A stretch of DNA of 64,000 nucleotides, taken from positions 3,459,513 through 3,523,512 of the forward strand of contig NC_057762.1 of the NCBI RefSeq assembly GCF_010389155.1. Direction: 5' to 3'. The position numbers were made by a program, and so were the translations under genes. The notes under the pieces were generated by a model, which saw nothing but the letters and a program-made list of their open reading frames with translations, ran no database searches and was not told the DNA's origin. The DNA comes from Erigeron canadensis (Eukaryota; Streptophyta; Magnoliopsida; Asterales; Asteraceae). Below, in pieces: positions 9,797 to 22,164 of this stretch (position 1 is the stretch's first letter; each line of letters begins with the position of its first letter).

Positions 9797-12700
9797 TCAC
9801 TTCTCATCATCCCCACTTGAGTCAAACTGTCCCACTCTAAGAGACCACCTAAAGTACAAAAACTTCTCTTTAGTCAAAGATTTTGTAAGGCCATCTGCTA
9901 ACTGATCGTGAGTTCCACAAAATTCCAGAGATATAACTTTCTTCTCAACCATTTCTCTAATGTAATGATACTTCAACTCAATATGCTTTGACCGACTGTG
10001 ATGAACCGGATTTTTTGACAAACTGATAGCTGATTTGTTATCACAGTAAACAACAGTTGGTTCCTTATGAGTTACCCCCATATCATCAAGAACACGCCTT
10101 AACCAAACAGCTTGACATGTAGCTCCAGCAGCAGCAATGTACTTAGCCTCCGTGCTTGATAAGGCTACTGTAGGTTGTTTTCTTGAGCACCAAGAAACTG
10201 CACCACTTCCCAAAGTAAACATATAGGCAGAGATACTTTTCCTATCGTCTATGCTACTTGCCCAATCACTATCGCTATAACCAACCAAAGAAACATTGCT
10301 TCCTTTAGAATACCAAATCCCATACTCAATAGTACCTGCAACATACTTAAGTATTCGACGAGTTGCTCCCATGTGAAATTAGGAAGGACTATGCATGAAT
10401 CGTGAAATCATACTAACACTATAAGCCAAGTTAGGCCTAGTGTGAGTCAAGTAGATCAGCCCTCCAACCATATTTCAAAATACTTCCTCATTGGCTTGTT
10501 CGACTCCATCATTGATCGGAAACTTCTCATTATAATTCATAGGATTTGGCTGCACTTTATCTGTCGAGGTGCAAAACTTGGTAATGAGACTTTGAGCATA
10601 CGCTTTTTGATGTAAAAAATTTCCATCCTCTACTTGTTCAACTTCCAGACCAAGAAACAATTTGAGCAACCCCAAATCTGTCATCTCAAAAGCATCTTTC
10701 ATACTTTGCTTAAACTCGTGCACAAGTTCAATACATGAAGCAGTACAAATAATATCGTCAACATAGAGACAAACATAAATGATATCACCTGTTTTGGTGT
10801 GCTTGATGTATAAAGTGGGTTCACTTTGACTTTTCTGAAATCCATTGTCTTTAAAATACTTGTCAATTTCAGCATACCAAGCTCGTGGAGCTTGTTTCAA
10901 CCTATACAACGCCTTGTATAGCTTGTACACCATTTCTGGATGCTCTTGTAACACAAATCCTTCGGGTTGATCAATGTAAATTTCTTCAGAAAGCTCACCA
11001 TTTAAAAAGGCTAATTTCACATCAAGTTGGTGAACACTCCACCCCTTCTGAGCAGCAACCGAGACAGCCAACCTAATGGTTTCAAATCTAGCAACTGGCG
11101 CAAATGTTTCTTGGAAATCAATACCTGGTTGTTGAGCATGCCCTTTAGCCACAAGACAGGCTTTATGTTTCAGAACATTCCCACCCATTGGCATCCATCT
11201 TTGTTTTGAACAACCATTTTACGGGAACTAATTTTCTTCCAGGAGGTAAAGACATCAATTCCCAAGTACAGTTCCTTTCAATAGCTTGAATCTCCAATTT
11301 TATTGCTTGCACCCACTGATCAGATTGTGATGCCTGAGAATATGTTAAAGGGTTCGTAGCATTTAGAGCAAATTGACAAGTGAGAAGCTCACTCTCACTA
11401 TTCGAAAGACCCTCTCCAGTTACATATTCTTGCATCCAAGTAGGGGACTTTGTAATTCTTCTAGTAGATCCACCCTGGTTTGTTGGAAAGGAAGATGCAT
11501 GGGATGCAACATTATAGTTTATATTCGAGCTAGTAATGTGAGGAAAATAATTGCTTCTGTAGGAGGTGTATCATGTGAAGTACTTTGTGAATTGATAGGT
11601 GGAATTTGATTATGTATGGTGTTTGATTGTGGTTGGCTGGAGTCAAGTGCATGAGAAGGTGGTGATGTATCATGTGGGTAGGCGTGAGGACTAGTTTCAT
11701 CAGCTACAGGAAAAGGATCCCTGAACTCATAAGACTTTTCAGCAATGGACCCCATCTTATCTTTATTCCAGTTCCACTTTTCTTTTTCACAAAAAACAAC
11801 ATCTCTTTTTACACTGATTTTCTTTTTGTCAGGGTTATATAAGCGATAAACCCCATTGTTGCTTTCAGAATATCCAATGAAAATTGACTTTTCAGATTTG
11901 TAATCAAGTTTCCTTCTAAGTTCAGAAGGAACAACACCATATGCAACACACCCAAAAATACGCATGTGCTCTACACAAGGCTTTTCCCCAGTCCATGCAT
12001 GAAGAGGGGTTTGATGAATTAAAGCCTTAGTAGGAGACCTGTTCATTGTATACACCGCAGTGGAGACAGCTTCTGCCCAAAAGTCATTTGGCAATTCTTT
12101 TTCTCTAAGCATACTTCGGGCAAGGTTCATGACCATGCGATTCTTTCTTTCCACCACTCCGTTGTGTTGAGGAGTGTATGGAACAGTTACTTCACGCTTG
12201 ATTCCATTGATAGCACAGAAGCTGTTAAATTCATTTGAACAAAATTCTCCACCTCTGTCAGAATGAAGAACTTTAATAGAGCAGTTACATTCATTTTCTA
12301 TCATTGCTTTAAAGTGCTTAAATTTCTCATAGGCTTCATTTTTTTTAGTCAAGAAGTAAACCCAGGTCATACGAGTAAGATCATCAACAAAGAGAAGGTA
12401 ATAAAAACTGTTACCCAGGCTAGGAATTTGCATGGGTCCGCATAAGTTAGTGTGCACAAGGCCTAGCTTGGTCTTAGCACGCCAAGAACTTAAACTAAAA
12501 GGTTTCCTAGCTTGTTTCCCAAAGATACAAGCCCCATAGTGAATGGAATGCTTGATTTTGGGAAGACCTTTAACCATTTCTTTGTTATGTAACATTTTAA
12601 GACTTTCAAAATTTAAATGGCCATACCTGTTGTGCCATCTTAGAGCTTCACTGTCATGAGAGTTGAAGCTTTCATTGATAGTGAGGAAGTTGTTTGAGTT

Positions 12701-14036
12701 AGCTACAAACATGTTGTTTGAGGCCACTGGAATCTCCACGATGGTCCGTCCGGTTCTTTTGCTTTTTACCAAGCATTTGTTATCATCGAACAAGAGGGAG
12801 TAACCCTTTCTCATCAGTTGGCCAGCACTCAACAAGTTGTATTCCAACTTGGGTGCATAGTATACATCTTCAAGAATTTTGAAGTCTCCAGGACCCATAG
12901 GAATTTTCACAGTGCCCCTTCCTTCTACAGCCAAGCGTTTTTTATCTCCCAGATTGACTCCCAGTGTGAAAGTTTCATCGAGGCTTGAGAAACTAGATTT
13001 TATTCCAGTCATATGGTTCGAGCATCCCGAGTCTATGAACCAAAGATGAGACTTTCTTTCTTGGCCATTTGTGAGTGTCATCAGTGACATGTGTTCTGTA
13101 AAAACTTCATGGAGCAACAAATGTTGACCATCTTCTTCTGGGACATCATTTTGCTCCTCATTTTCAGCAACATTAACTTGGGGATCTTCTGTGTTATACC
13201 AGCAGTCTTTTTTAAGATGACCAAACTTCTTGCATACATAACATTGTGGGACTTTGCTTCTATCCAACGCCCCACGTCCGCGTCCTACCCCTCTACCACG
13301 TGGAGACCCATGACCACGACCTCGACCACGAACAGGCCTGAACTGCTCCTTGACGACTTGAAGAGCTTGCTCGTCTTGATGTTCGGTTATCCTGGGGTTA
13401 ACATGGGAAGAAGAAGAGGGTCGACTTTGAAGTCTCTCTTCTTGAGATTTTAGAATTCCCATAAGTTTCACAGGGGTTACTGCAGCAAGATCATACGCCA
13501 CTTCGATGGAGGGTATAACATAGTCATATTTCAAGGATAGGCTCCAAAGAACCTTCTCCACAACTTTCTGATCTGAAAGTTCTTCACCATAGGATCGTTG
13601 ACGTCCTACGTTGTCCATAACACGAGCATAATAGTCCCCCACAGGCCACAGCCTCATCGTCTTTCATTGCCAGATTCTCAAAATCTCGCCTTAGCCCTTG
13701 AAGTTTCATGGCTTGAACTTGTGTGTCACCTTGAAATTCAACCTGTAATGTATCCCATGTTTCTTTTTCCGATTCTGCTACAGTAATTCGTGAGAATAGA
13801 TGGTCGTGTACTCCTTAATGGATGATAGCCATGGCTAAAGCATCCTTTTTCTTGGACTCCCTACGGTTTGGAGATGGATCATCAATAGCGGTGATGACAA
13901 GATGAACAACATCCCACAACTCACGGGACTTAAGGATAGTCTTCATTCTAATACTCCAATGATCATATCCTTCCCCTTTGAATATAGGAATTGGAACAAC
14001 AGAGGAAGGGTTTGAGAGAGATGGGTTTTCAGCCAT
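9797..14036 (-). pseudogene. Copia gag-pol of element A, broken
   Basis: Gag begins at ATG 14036 (about 20 bp past the primer site region), with KGEGYDHWSIRMK typical of copia gag. An in-frame TAA at about 13815 interrupts gag, and a frameshift near 13650 joins it to a 712-residue frame (13657-11519). That frame holds a CCHC knuckle (CYVCKKFGHLKKDC), protease WFIDSGCSNHMTG, GAG-pre-integrase and integrase. Reverse transcriptase (10475-11435, with YVDD) and RNase H (9797-10372) follow in other frames after further breaks. The first acidic residue expected in the integrase D-D-E triad is N here (HTNLCGPM), so integrase would be inactive even without the frame breaks. Copia order protease-integrase-RT-RNase H is clear. 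Confidence 0.9.
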
Positions 14037-14536
14037 GAAGAAAAGAAAATTGGTGCAGGGAAAGGCGTGACAGGAAGGAGGTTGAGTATGGCTCTGATGC
14101 CACAATGTTGGATTTTTTAATAAAACACACACACAATTTGGAAACTCAAGTGATTTTTGATTGATGATAACTGATACGAATTACATAGACCAAGCACACC
14201 AAACACTTAAAATAGTAAAAAGACTCCTAAAAATACTGAAACTAACTGCTACAGATAAGGCCATGTGGGCATCCCCACTTGACCTATTATTTAGATAACG
14301 GAAATACATGGAAATAGATAGGCATGTGGGTGAACGTGTGAAGAATTATTTTTCTTGGTCACATGTAGCAAACTTGAGCACATAGTAGGTTGACTCACTT
14401 CTCATCAGTAAGGTTATCAAAGTCCCTCCTCCTTATACCCATATGACTTGCAATTACTTTTTTGGGTTTGACGAGTCCAATTCTGAGCATAAGATTATGA
14501 ATATTCACTCTAGTTGTGTCAACCCCGAAACTTTCG

Positions 14537-17500
14537 TATGAATCTTGTAATGATTATTGTATTGAATTGTAATTGATAGGGATTACAAGAGATTATATTT
14601 ATAGTGTAGCCTAAATCAATATAAGGAAACTAATACTATGAAAATTAGATAAATGGAAACTAGATATATAGAAACTAGATATATGTCTAATATCCCCCCA
14701 CAAGCTAAGGCCGGGGAGCGACCTTTAGCTTGGATCTTATGTCGAGGAATCGAGCAGCGGAAAGTTGCTTCGTGAAGACATCTGCAATCTGATCATATGT
14801 GGAAATGAACTGTATAGATAATTTTCTTTCTGCAACTTTTTCTCGAACAAAGTGAAAATCTACTTCAACATGCTTTGTACGTGCATGAAAAACTGGATTT
14901 GCTTAAAGATATGTTGCACCTAGATTATCACACCACAATGTGGGAATGTTCTTCATTGGAACTCAAAGTTCATGTAGAAGGGCTTGTATCCATGTAAGTT
15001 CAACAACCGTATCTACCAAGGCTTTGTATTCAGACTCTGTTGACGACCTAGAGACAGTTTTCTGCTTCCGCGCAGACCAGGAGATGAGATTTGATCCAAT
15101 GTATATAGCATATCCCCCTGTGGATCGACGGTCGTCAGGGCAACCAGCCCAGTCAGCATCCGAAAAGGCACTGAGGTTATTGTGATGGGCATCAGTATAC
15201 GCATGTAAGCTGGTTGTCGAATTTTGTTGTATTAGTAGACCATACTTAACCGTCCATTTTAAGTATCGAAGTATGCGTTTAACCGTGGAGTAATGGTTGA
15301 TCGTGGGAGAATGCATGAATTGGCAGACTTTGTTGACCGCATAAGCAATATCGGGACGAGATAAAGTCACATATTGAAGTGCACCAACAATTTGACGGTA
15401 CTTGACAGGATCATCGAAAGGAGGGCTGTCACCCAGAGAGAGATTGGCATTAGAAGAAATCGGCGTTGGCATTGGATTGGCGTTAGAAAGGTTTGCACGA
15501 TCAAGAAGGTCAAGAATGTACTTCTGTTGTGATAGAATGATATCATCTCCTCGTGGAGTAATCTCAACACCCAAAAAATAAGAAAGTTTGCCCATGTCTT
15601 GAATTGCAAAGTAGTGACCTAAAGAGCGAACCACGTGATCAATCGCACTGGGGTTGTTCCCAGTTAACACAATGTCATCAACGTAGACGAGCATGTACAT
15701 TAGTGTGCCACCCATGGAATAAATAAATAGAGATGGATCTGTTTTTGAGCATGTGAATCCAAGATGTTGAAGTGTACTAGATAATCGTTGGAACCACGCT
15801 CGGGGAGCCTGTTTGAGGCCATATAGGGACTTGTGTAAGCGACATACATGATCCAGTTTGTGTGGATCAACAAAGCCTTCAGGTTGTTCTAAATAAACTG
15901 TTTCTTGGAGATCACCATGTAAAAAGGCATTTTGGACATCAAGTTGTCGTAATGACCATTTTTGTGCAACAGCTAGAGAAAGAACAAGACGGATGGTGGC
16001 GGCCTTAACAACAGGGCTGAAAGTCTCCTTATAATCGATGCCGGGTTGTTGGCGAAAACCTTTGGCAACCAAGCGGGCTTTGTAACGTTTTACAGCCCCA
16101 GTTTGATCTCTCTTCAGCTTATAGACCCATTTACAGTCTACCACATTCGTGTTTGGGGGACGGGGAACTAAAGACCATGTCTTGTTCTTGATAAGTGCCG
16201 AGTATTCATCGGTTATGGCTTGGCGCCATTGAGGAGAAATATTAGCTGCGGTAAAGGAAGGAGGTTCAGTATCGGTATAAAGGTTGGAAGCATGAGTTGT
16301 AAAGAATTCGGCATTGTATTTAGTGTTAGGTTTTGGATTTTGCCTTAAGTTTGGAGGGCGAGTACGATGAGAGGATGGTGGAACAGACGTGTTCGAAGGC
16401 TGGGATGGAGGTAAAGTGGCATTCGTGGGCGGCAGAGATGGAACAACGTCAGCTGCTGACGATTGCTGGTAATTATCAAAGGCAGAAGTAGCGGGCTTAT
16501 AATTATGTTGGTAAGTGAAAAGAGAGGGACCCGGTACAATGTTGTTTGTAGGTATAATTTCGGGTGAAGTGGGAACGGTTGTGGGGGTAGGAGTAGGTTT
16601 TGCATGTGTGTTTGTAGCTAGATTGTCGAGTGAAGTAGGAACTGTTGTCAAGGTAGGAGTTTGTTCAACAGCCGTGTTTGGAGGTGGTGTTTGAGTAGTT
16701 ATATGTTCGGGATATAAAATTGGATTGGGATATGATGAGAAATATGGTTCAGTTTGGATAGGTGTGGAAATTTTGTTTGGCGGTGAAATAAAGGGAAAGT
16801 GGTGTTCATTAAACCTCACGTGACGCGCAATGTAAATACGGTCAGATGACGGATCAAGACAGCGATAGCCATGATGTTTGCTGCTATATTCGAGAAAAAC
16901 ACAAGGTGTAGAGCGGAAATCCATTTTGTTTGGATTGTAAGGACGAAGGTGAGGAAAGCATTGACAACCGAATACACGAAGAAAAGATAGATCAGGTTTG
17001 GTTTTGAAAATGTATTCAAATGGAGATGTGTTAGAGCTACTACGAGTAGGCATGCGGTTTATAAGATAGACAGCAGTTTCAAAGGCATAATGCCAGAAGC
17101 GTTGAGGAACATGGGATTGTGCCATTAATGTAAGACCGGTTTCCACCACATGACGGTGACGTCTCTCAACAATACCATTTTGTTCACTGGTGTGTGGACA
17201 AGAAAGACGATGTATGATACCAAGTGAGGCGAAAAAAGGAGAAAGTTTTCTGAATTCTCCTCCCCAATCAGTTTGCACTCGTTTTAGTTTCGTAGAGAAT
17301 TGTCGTTCAACCATGGCGACAAAACGTTTAAAGACCTCAAACACATCGGATTTTTGTTTTAAAGGAAACAGCCACATAAATTTGGAGAAGTGATCAACAC
17401 ATAAGAGAAAGTAGTGATGTCCATCATATGAAGTTACCGGTGCGGGCCCCCAACATCACAGAAGAGAAGATCTAAAATATGAGTACTTCTATGTTCCGAT

Positions 17501-19036
17501 GATAACAAGTGGAGTTTGGAAGATTTTCCAATAGAACAAGAAGTACAATGGGAATCAAAATCTTTGATGGAGATAGGTAAATGATATTTAGAAAGCATAG
17601 TTTGAAACAGCTGGGAATGTGGATGTCCTAGACGTTGATGCCATGTAGTTGTAGAGGCCCGGGCAGTTGAGAAAGCAATTTTTGGAATTGGTTGATTGGC
17701 TGGGAAGTTAAGTTTGTAAAGTCCTCCATCACTAGGACCCATGAGAAGTTGACTGTGTGTATGCATGTCTTTTACGACAAAGAATGTGGGGTAAAAGCTA
17801 AAATAAACATTGTTGTCACGACAAAATTTTTGAACAGAAAGGAGATTTTGTTTGATTTCGGGAACATGAAGAATATCCTTTATGGAAAAAGTTTTGCTAG
17901 GTAAATAGTAACGAGATGAACCAATATGCAAAATGGGTAAGCCCTTACCGTCACCAACATGTAGATTGTCGCTACCATAATAGGGTTGAGTAATATCAAA
18001 AAGTGACAAATCTTTTGCAATGTAGTTGTTTGATCCTGTGTCGCAAAGCCACGAATTAGATGCCTGTGAACGATGGTTGGCATAATTGACAGGTGGTTGT
18101 CTCGTCCGGAAAGTGGATGGGTCACGATTTGGGCATTGTGATGGAACATGAACAATTCCACAGGAGTTACACGTCCCATAAATTTTATTTCGAAAAGTAA
18201 AGGGACGAGAGTTTCGGTTGTGGTTGTTGCGGTCGGTGTTATTGTTTTGTAAGTGATTTAAGTAAAACTCTTGTGATTGTGTAGAGACCGGTCCTATTCG
18301 TAGACCAAGTGGAGCAAGCAGTTGTTGTAGAGTTTGTAAATCAGAGGCTGTTATATGTGCCATATGAGTTGGGTTTGATTAACTGGATAGAAGCAACGGT
18401 ATTGTTAGCAACAAGGAAGTTTGTCACAAATATGATAATTGTGGAGTTCTCTCTCTCTTTTTTTTTTACTGTAGCAACTGGTACTGTAGCAGAGGTTCTG
18501 TAGCGGCGGTACTGTAGCGCGGGGTGTTTGTCGGAAAAATTAAAAAGTGGGTTTTGACCGGAATTTAACGATCTTTTGAATGGTGTTGATGAAAGTTTCT
18601 GAATCGGCGAATTTTGGCCCGAATTGGAAGAATAAAAAACGGACTTTTAATTTTCCGTCGAACTTTCAGCAGCAATTGGCGGTGCGTCGGTCGGAGTTAG
18701 GAGTTGATTTTCGAGGGTTTTTCTTGGAATTTGATTCCGATTTTAATGGTGTAGGAGGTGAGATTCAATTCGTCCGTTAAGACGATGAATTTATAGTTGC
18801 CGGAAAACTGGCCGGATTTTGGATTTCCGGCGATGGTTGTGATTAGATTTTTTTGTTTAGGTTTATTGGCTCTGATACCATATGAATCTTGTAATGATTA
18901 TTGTATTGAATTGTAATTGATAGGGATTACAAGAGATTATATTTATAGTGTAGCCTAAATCAATATAAGGAAACTAATACTATGAAAATTAGATAAATGG
19001 AAACTAGATATATAGAAACTAGATATATGTCTAATA
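14537..19036 (-). mobile_element. Ty1/copia element C with short identical LTRs and TA..TA termini
   Basis: Two 156-bp LTRs (14537-14692 and 18881-19036) look identical base for base. They begin TATGAATCTTG and end GTCTAATA on the plus strand, so the termini are TA..TA instead of TG..CA; such non-canonical ends are known mainly from copia elements. Target-site duplication TTTCG at 14532-14536 and 19037-19041. On the minus strand the primer site TGGTATCAGAGCC (initiator tRNA-Met) abuts the right LTR and the purine tract TTGTGGGGGGA abuts the left one. It sits inside the F-box gene and is the youngest of the three copia insertions by LTR identity. Confidence 0.95.
14712..18363 (-). pseudogene. 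Copia pol of element C, gag mostly missing, interrupted
   Basis: The upstream frame (18363-17434) holds a degenerate zinc knuckle (CNSCGIVHVPSQC), protease with WLCDTGSNNYIAKD, the GAG-pre-integrase region (HQRLGHPHSQ) and the start of integrase (FCDVGGP). A frameshift between 17434 and 17377 leads into an 804-residue frame with the rest of integrase (VQTDWGGEF, QNGIVERRHRH), RT (MLVYVDDIVLTG) and RNase H (SDADWAGCPDDRRSTGG). In-frame stops at 14963-14965 and 14903-14905 cut RNase H short. The main gag domain is absent; 18364-18880 is an untranslated leader with about four CTGTAGC repeats near 18468-18520. The copy cannot be autonomous, yet its LTRs are identical. Confidence 0.88.
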
Positions 19037-19697
19037 TTTCGTGGTTATGATATTCTCTTTTTGGACTTATAAATGGAGAATGATTCCTGTAAATCTGGAG
19101 GAGCATCCTTTTGTTTCAGAGAGGATTAGTTATATCCACCAACATAGTGTTTGTGTTAATAGTGTCATCCATTTGATGCTTCGTGCCAGTTATAAAATCT
19201 TGGCATTTGACTTGACAACCGAAAAGTTTTCCATTATTAACCTTCCTCAGGGGGCTGTTCCACGTGAATTGCGTACATATTTCACTAAGCAAGGCGAGCT
19301 TACTTTGAAGGGCAACATGCCTTTTTTAATAAAAGATAACGAGTTACTTGGAGTTTTTTGTCATGATCTCGTGGTGGAAACCAACGAACTGCATATCTGG
19401 ATTTTACAAGACTATGTTAACCATACTTGGGTTAGAGAAACCGTTACATCTTCTGAGTCTTGGACTGACTTAGATGGTTTGGGGAAAAGTTTTTGTTATG
19501 ATATGCGAAAAGTTGTGTTTTCTTGTCGTAGGTTGTCTAGGGATATGGTGGAAGCGTTTGTCCTTGACATGAAAACTAAAAGTTTCAAATTAGTAAATTT
19601 CAATCTGGGTTATGGGTTCCTACATTCGGATTCAGTGGAGTTTCATCAAGAAATTAAGAGTTATGTTGAATGCATTTTGCCTTTAAGAGAATACTGA

Positions 19698-20104
19698 ACC
19701 ATGGAGCTCATGATGCAGTACAAGTAATTTATTTTGGAAATGCTCCATCGGGTAATGGCTGTCTCAGATGAATGCTTTTGGAAATGCTCTTTTCTTGCCA
19801 CTATGCAGTCAGGTTTTTACTTTGTTTGTCTATTTCAACATGTAATAGTGTCTTTAAGATTGTTATATGATTTCTTTTTTTAAGTACTGTTATGATACTG
19901 TATTTTAAGCTTGTATGTTTTTATTTTCTTTGATTAACTGTTATGAAATATCGTGAAAGTATTATGTTTGTCATCCTTTTATTGGTGTAACTTTGATGAT
20001 CAAATTGCTCTGTGAATCAAGTTCAAAAAAAAAAAGTATTAGGTGAAAGTGTGAAACAAGTAAAATCTGATCCAGTTTGACTCCAAATTTAGTTGACTCT
20101 TTAG
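19698..20104. other. 3' flank of the F-box gene
   Basis: AT-rich with no ORF of note. Includes an A11 run at about 20024. Probably the F-box 3' UTR and spacer. Nothing else seen. Confidence 0.4.
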
Positions 20105-20862
20105 TCCTTAATCTGAGCCATCCTCTTATCTTTCCTCTTTAGCCCGAAACTAGATCTCTCTTTTCTAGGTAATTTTCCCTGTGCATCTGGATCTGGTGCT
20201 GGACTGCGGTTAGCAGGGTCAAACCCTTTAGGGTACCTTGGATTTCACTTCCGTTTCTTTTTTGGTTTATCCTTATTTTTGTTTCCTGAGGTTCAATGGT
20301 TTTTGCCGAGTGGGGTTCGTTTTGTTTTGCACCAGCTTTTTAATCCAAGGCGTATTTTAAACCAGGAAGAGGTGTCAGTTGTTTCGCATAAGTTTCTCTC
20401 TTTGCAACATCCGTATTAGCAGAGCAGACTATAGTATCAACCCTATCAACGCATTGATGCTATAATGGCTTTTCAAAAGTTTTTCATAGAGGTGTGATGC
20501 TTCCTCTTTTTTTCCATTGTTCAAGCTTTAAAGCTGCGTATTGTATAAAAACACTTTGCTTGCTCTTTTCAGTCATGGCATTCGACCAAGAATTGATCGC
20601 AGAATCGACAACAGAACTAGCACCATTTATGTCAAGGCACATTCTTAAGGATATAAGAGTGGCGACAGTAGCGGGCATGTGCTGAATATCGGGTATCTTT
20701 GATAAGATGCGGATGCAAACTGAGGATGCCCTGCAGCGGCTGCAATCTGTGCCCAGGCCAGCAAAAGGATCTCTAATTTTTTAGGAAGCTTTTCTGCATA
20801 GTTCACTAGCATTTCTGCAGCTTTTACTGCCTTGTTATATCTGCCAAAGAGAGCAGCTTAAA
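20105..20862 (-). pseudogene. SRP72 (signal recognition particle 72 kDa subunit) pseudogene, C-terminal half
   Basis: SRP72 binds the 7S RNA of the signal recognition particle. Read on the minus strand, successive frames give AEMLVNYAEKLPKKLE, AAAAGHPQFA, then after a frameshift SKIPDIQHMPATVATLIS, DSAINSWSNAMTE, then EEASHLYEKLLKSH, ETYAKQLTPLPGLK, and finally the conserved C-terminal PRYPKGFDPANRSPAPDPD followed by RKERSSFGLKRKDKR. These match the TPR-rich and RNA-binding C-terminal parts of plant SRP72 in order. At least three frame changes and a stop after ITPL make it non-coding. The blocks run together without visible introns, which favours a retrocopy; that is inference. The 5' part is missing. 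Confidence 0.85.
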
Positions 20863-20874
20863 ACTGACATGGGT

Positions 20875-21230
20875 AATATGTAACAACGTTTTGGTGGCAA
20901 AAGGTAGTTGGTGGACCGGGGGTAGAAAGTTTAAAGGCATGAAATTCAGCCTTGCTGTATAAATGGAGATGGCATGCCTTACACAATCCGGAGACTCTTT
21001 GGGCTGAGTTTATTTCCTCCATGGAGATGACTGCTTCTCCATATTCAAGGCTCGTGGTAATGGTGTTTGGCTGTACATCTGTTCATCATCTGCTGTTGTT
21101 CATCAAGTTAGCTCGGTCCCTGTTACTGTCACTACACGCCACATAGGTAAAGGAAATGATACTTGTATGTGGAAGGACACCAGGCTTGGGAATTCTACAC
21201 TTGCTACCACTTACCCAAGGAAATGATGCC
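20875..21230 (+). pseudogene. LINE reverse transcriptase remnant (C-terminal region)
   Basis: Broken frames resemble the region after the RT domain of plant LINEs: NNVLVAKGSWW and KGMKFSLAV, then LYKWRWHALHNPETLWAEFI (family pattern LLxKWxWRFxxxPxxLW), then GNDTCMWKDTRLGNS (pattern GNGxxTxFWxDxWxG). It starts about 12 bp from the 5'-truncated end of the SRP72 pseudogene on the opposite strand. Non-functional. Confidence 0.65.
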
Positions 21231-22164
21231 ATAGAGGTTTGATTAATCATCATCTTTCTCATTCTTAGCCAATATTCAAGCTAACTTACTAGTTTACCAA
21301 TTGGCATCTTTACACGATATATATATTGATGTAATGATTTGAATCCATAAGATTGCTCCCTAGTTTGTCTTTTTCTTTATTATTCTAAGGTTTCATTCAC
21401 TCTTCATGAGTTCATGCGCTGCATCCCTTGCCACCGCACTCCCCTGTTTGTTTGCAGCTACGATTCAGCCACTAAAAACAGAACTTTATATTTGCACCTC
21501 ATGACATGACAGAAGAGAGAAAGGGGGCGCGAGGGATCATTATTCTTTTAATCACACTCGACGATTCCCCTTCTACTGGTAATGAGAAAACACATCTGCC
21601 GAACATCTAAACCGTTTAATCTTGCAAAGGATTTTTCAAAAGAAAAAAATAAATAAAAATTTCATTATAAAACCGCCCACTCGTAAGACTTTCAAACTTT
21701 ACATATTCCTACTACCCGAGTTTGTTCCTTGTAGTTATTTCTTTGAGTTCTGTCAGTCTAGAAATGAATGTTCCTTTTGAGTTTATGATGTTTCTTTATA
21801 TTTTTTATTTTTTGAACAGCAGAGAGTTTATTATTTATTCTTTGTGACGTAAGACTTTAAAGAAAAATTGTTATGCTGGAGGAGTAGGTGAAAATTGGTT
21901 GCTCGCTAAATAGTTTGCTAAGCTACATGGTGGTTTATATAGTAGCTTTCATGGTTTTTTATCTGATATCTGGTATCGTTTATTTGCAATCCTGCAACGA
22001 ATCACACATTTAAATAGTTAACAATTGTTGATTGTACTTTTATCATTTAAAAAGATATATCATTTTTCTTTCGATAAAGCACAAAATTAGTTACCATAGC
22101 ACATGTTCATCTTTATTGATACAACTATTTAAAATATGAAGTTGCTGAATTCTGGAGATCGAAC
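21231..22164. other. Intergenic, no gene recognised
   Basis: AT-rich spacer downstream of the GA3ox gene (its 3' flank, minus strand). No coding sequence, repeat structure or RNA gene that I can support. Confidence 0.4.

Larger units (their letters stand above)
5563..14407 (-). mobile_element. Ty1/copia element A, near full length, with element B nested in one LTR
   Basis: Target-site duplication GTAAG at 5558-5562 and 14408-14412. LTRs on the plus strand run TGTTGGATTT...CTCATCA: right copy 14106-14407 (302 bp), left copy 5563-5595 continued at 9542-9809 after element B. Minus-strand primer site TGGCATCAGAGCC lies just inside the right LTR (initiator tRNA-Met type) and a purine tract AAGTGGGGA just inside the left LTR. 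By hand count the two LTRs differ at about 10 positions plus one indel in 300, so the insertion is not very recent. It sits inside the F-box gene. Confidence 0.95.
5286..19697 (+). pseudogene. F-box associated (FBA-type) protein gene, split by copia insertions
   Basis: Three host-gene pieces survive: 5286-5562, 14413-14531 and 19042-19697. The first carries sequence typical of the region after an F-box (SPPTALPYSYLL; then AFAVNPATRK in another frame, so there is a frameshift near 5497). The second carries VPPPYTHMTCNYFFGFDES and continues to NPETF. The third runs from VMIFSFWTYKWRMI through a kelch/FBA-like C-terminus to TGA at 19695. Dropping element A with one GTAAG copy and element C with one TTTCG copy gives one uninterrupted frame from about 5510 to 19697. 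F-box proteins are substrate adaptors of SCF ubiquitin ligases. The F-box itself is not visible and may lie beyond the gypsy element. Family assignment is firm at the level of F-box/FBA; the exact orthologue is unknown. Confidence 0.8.
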
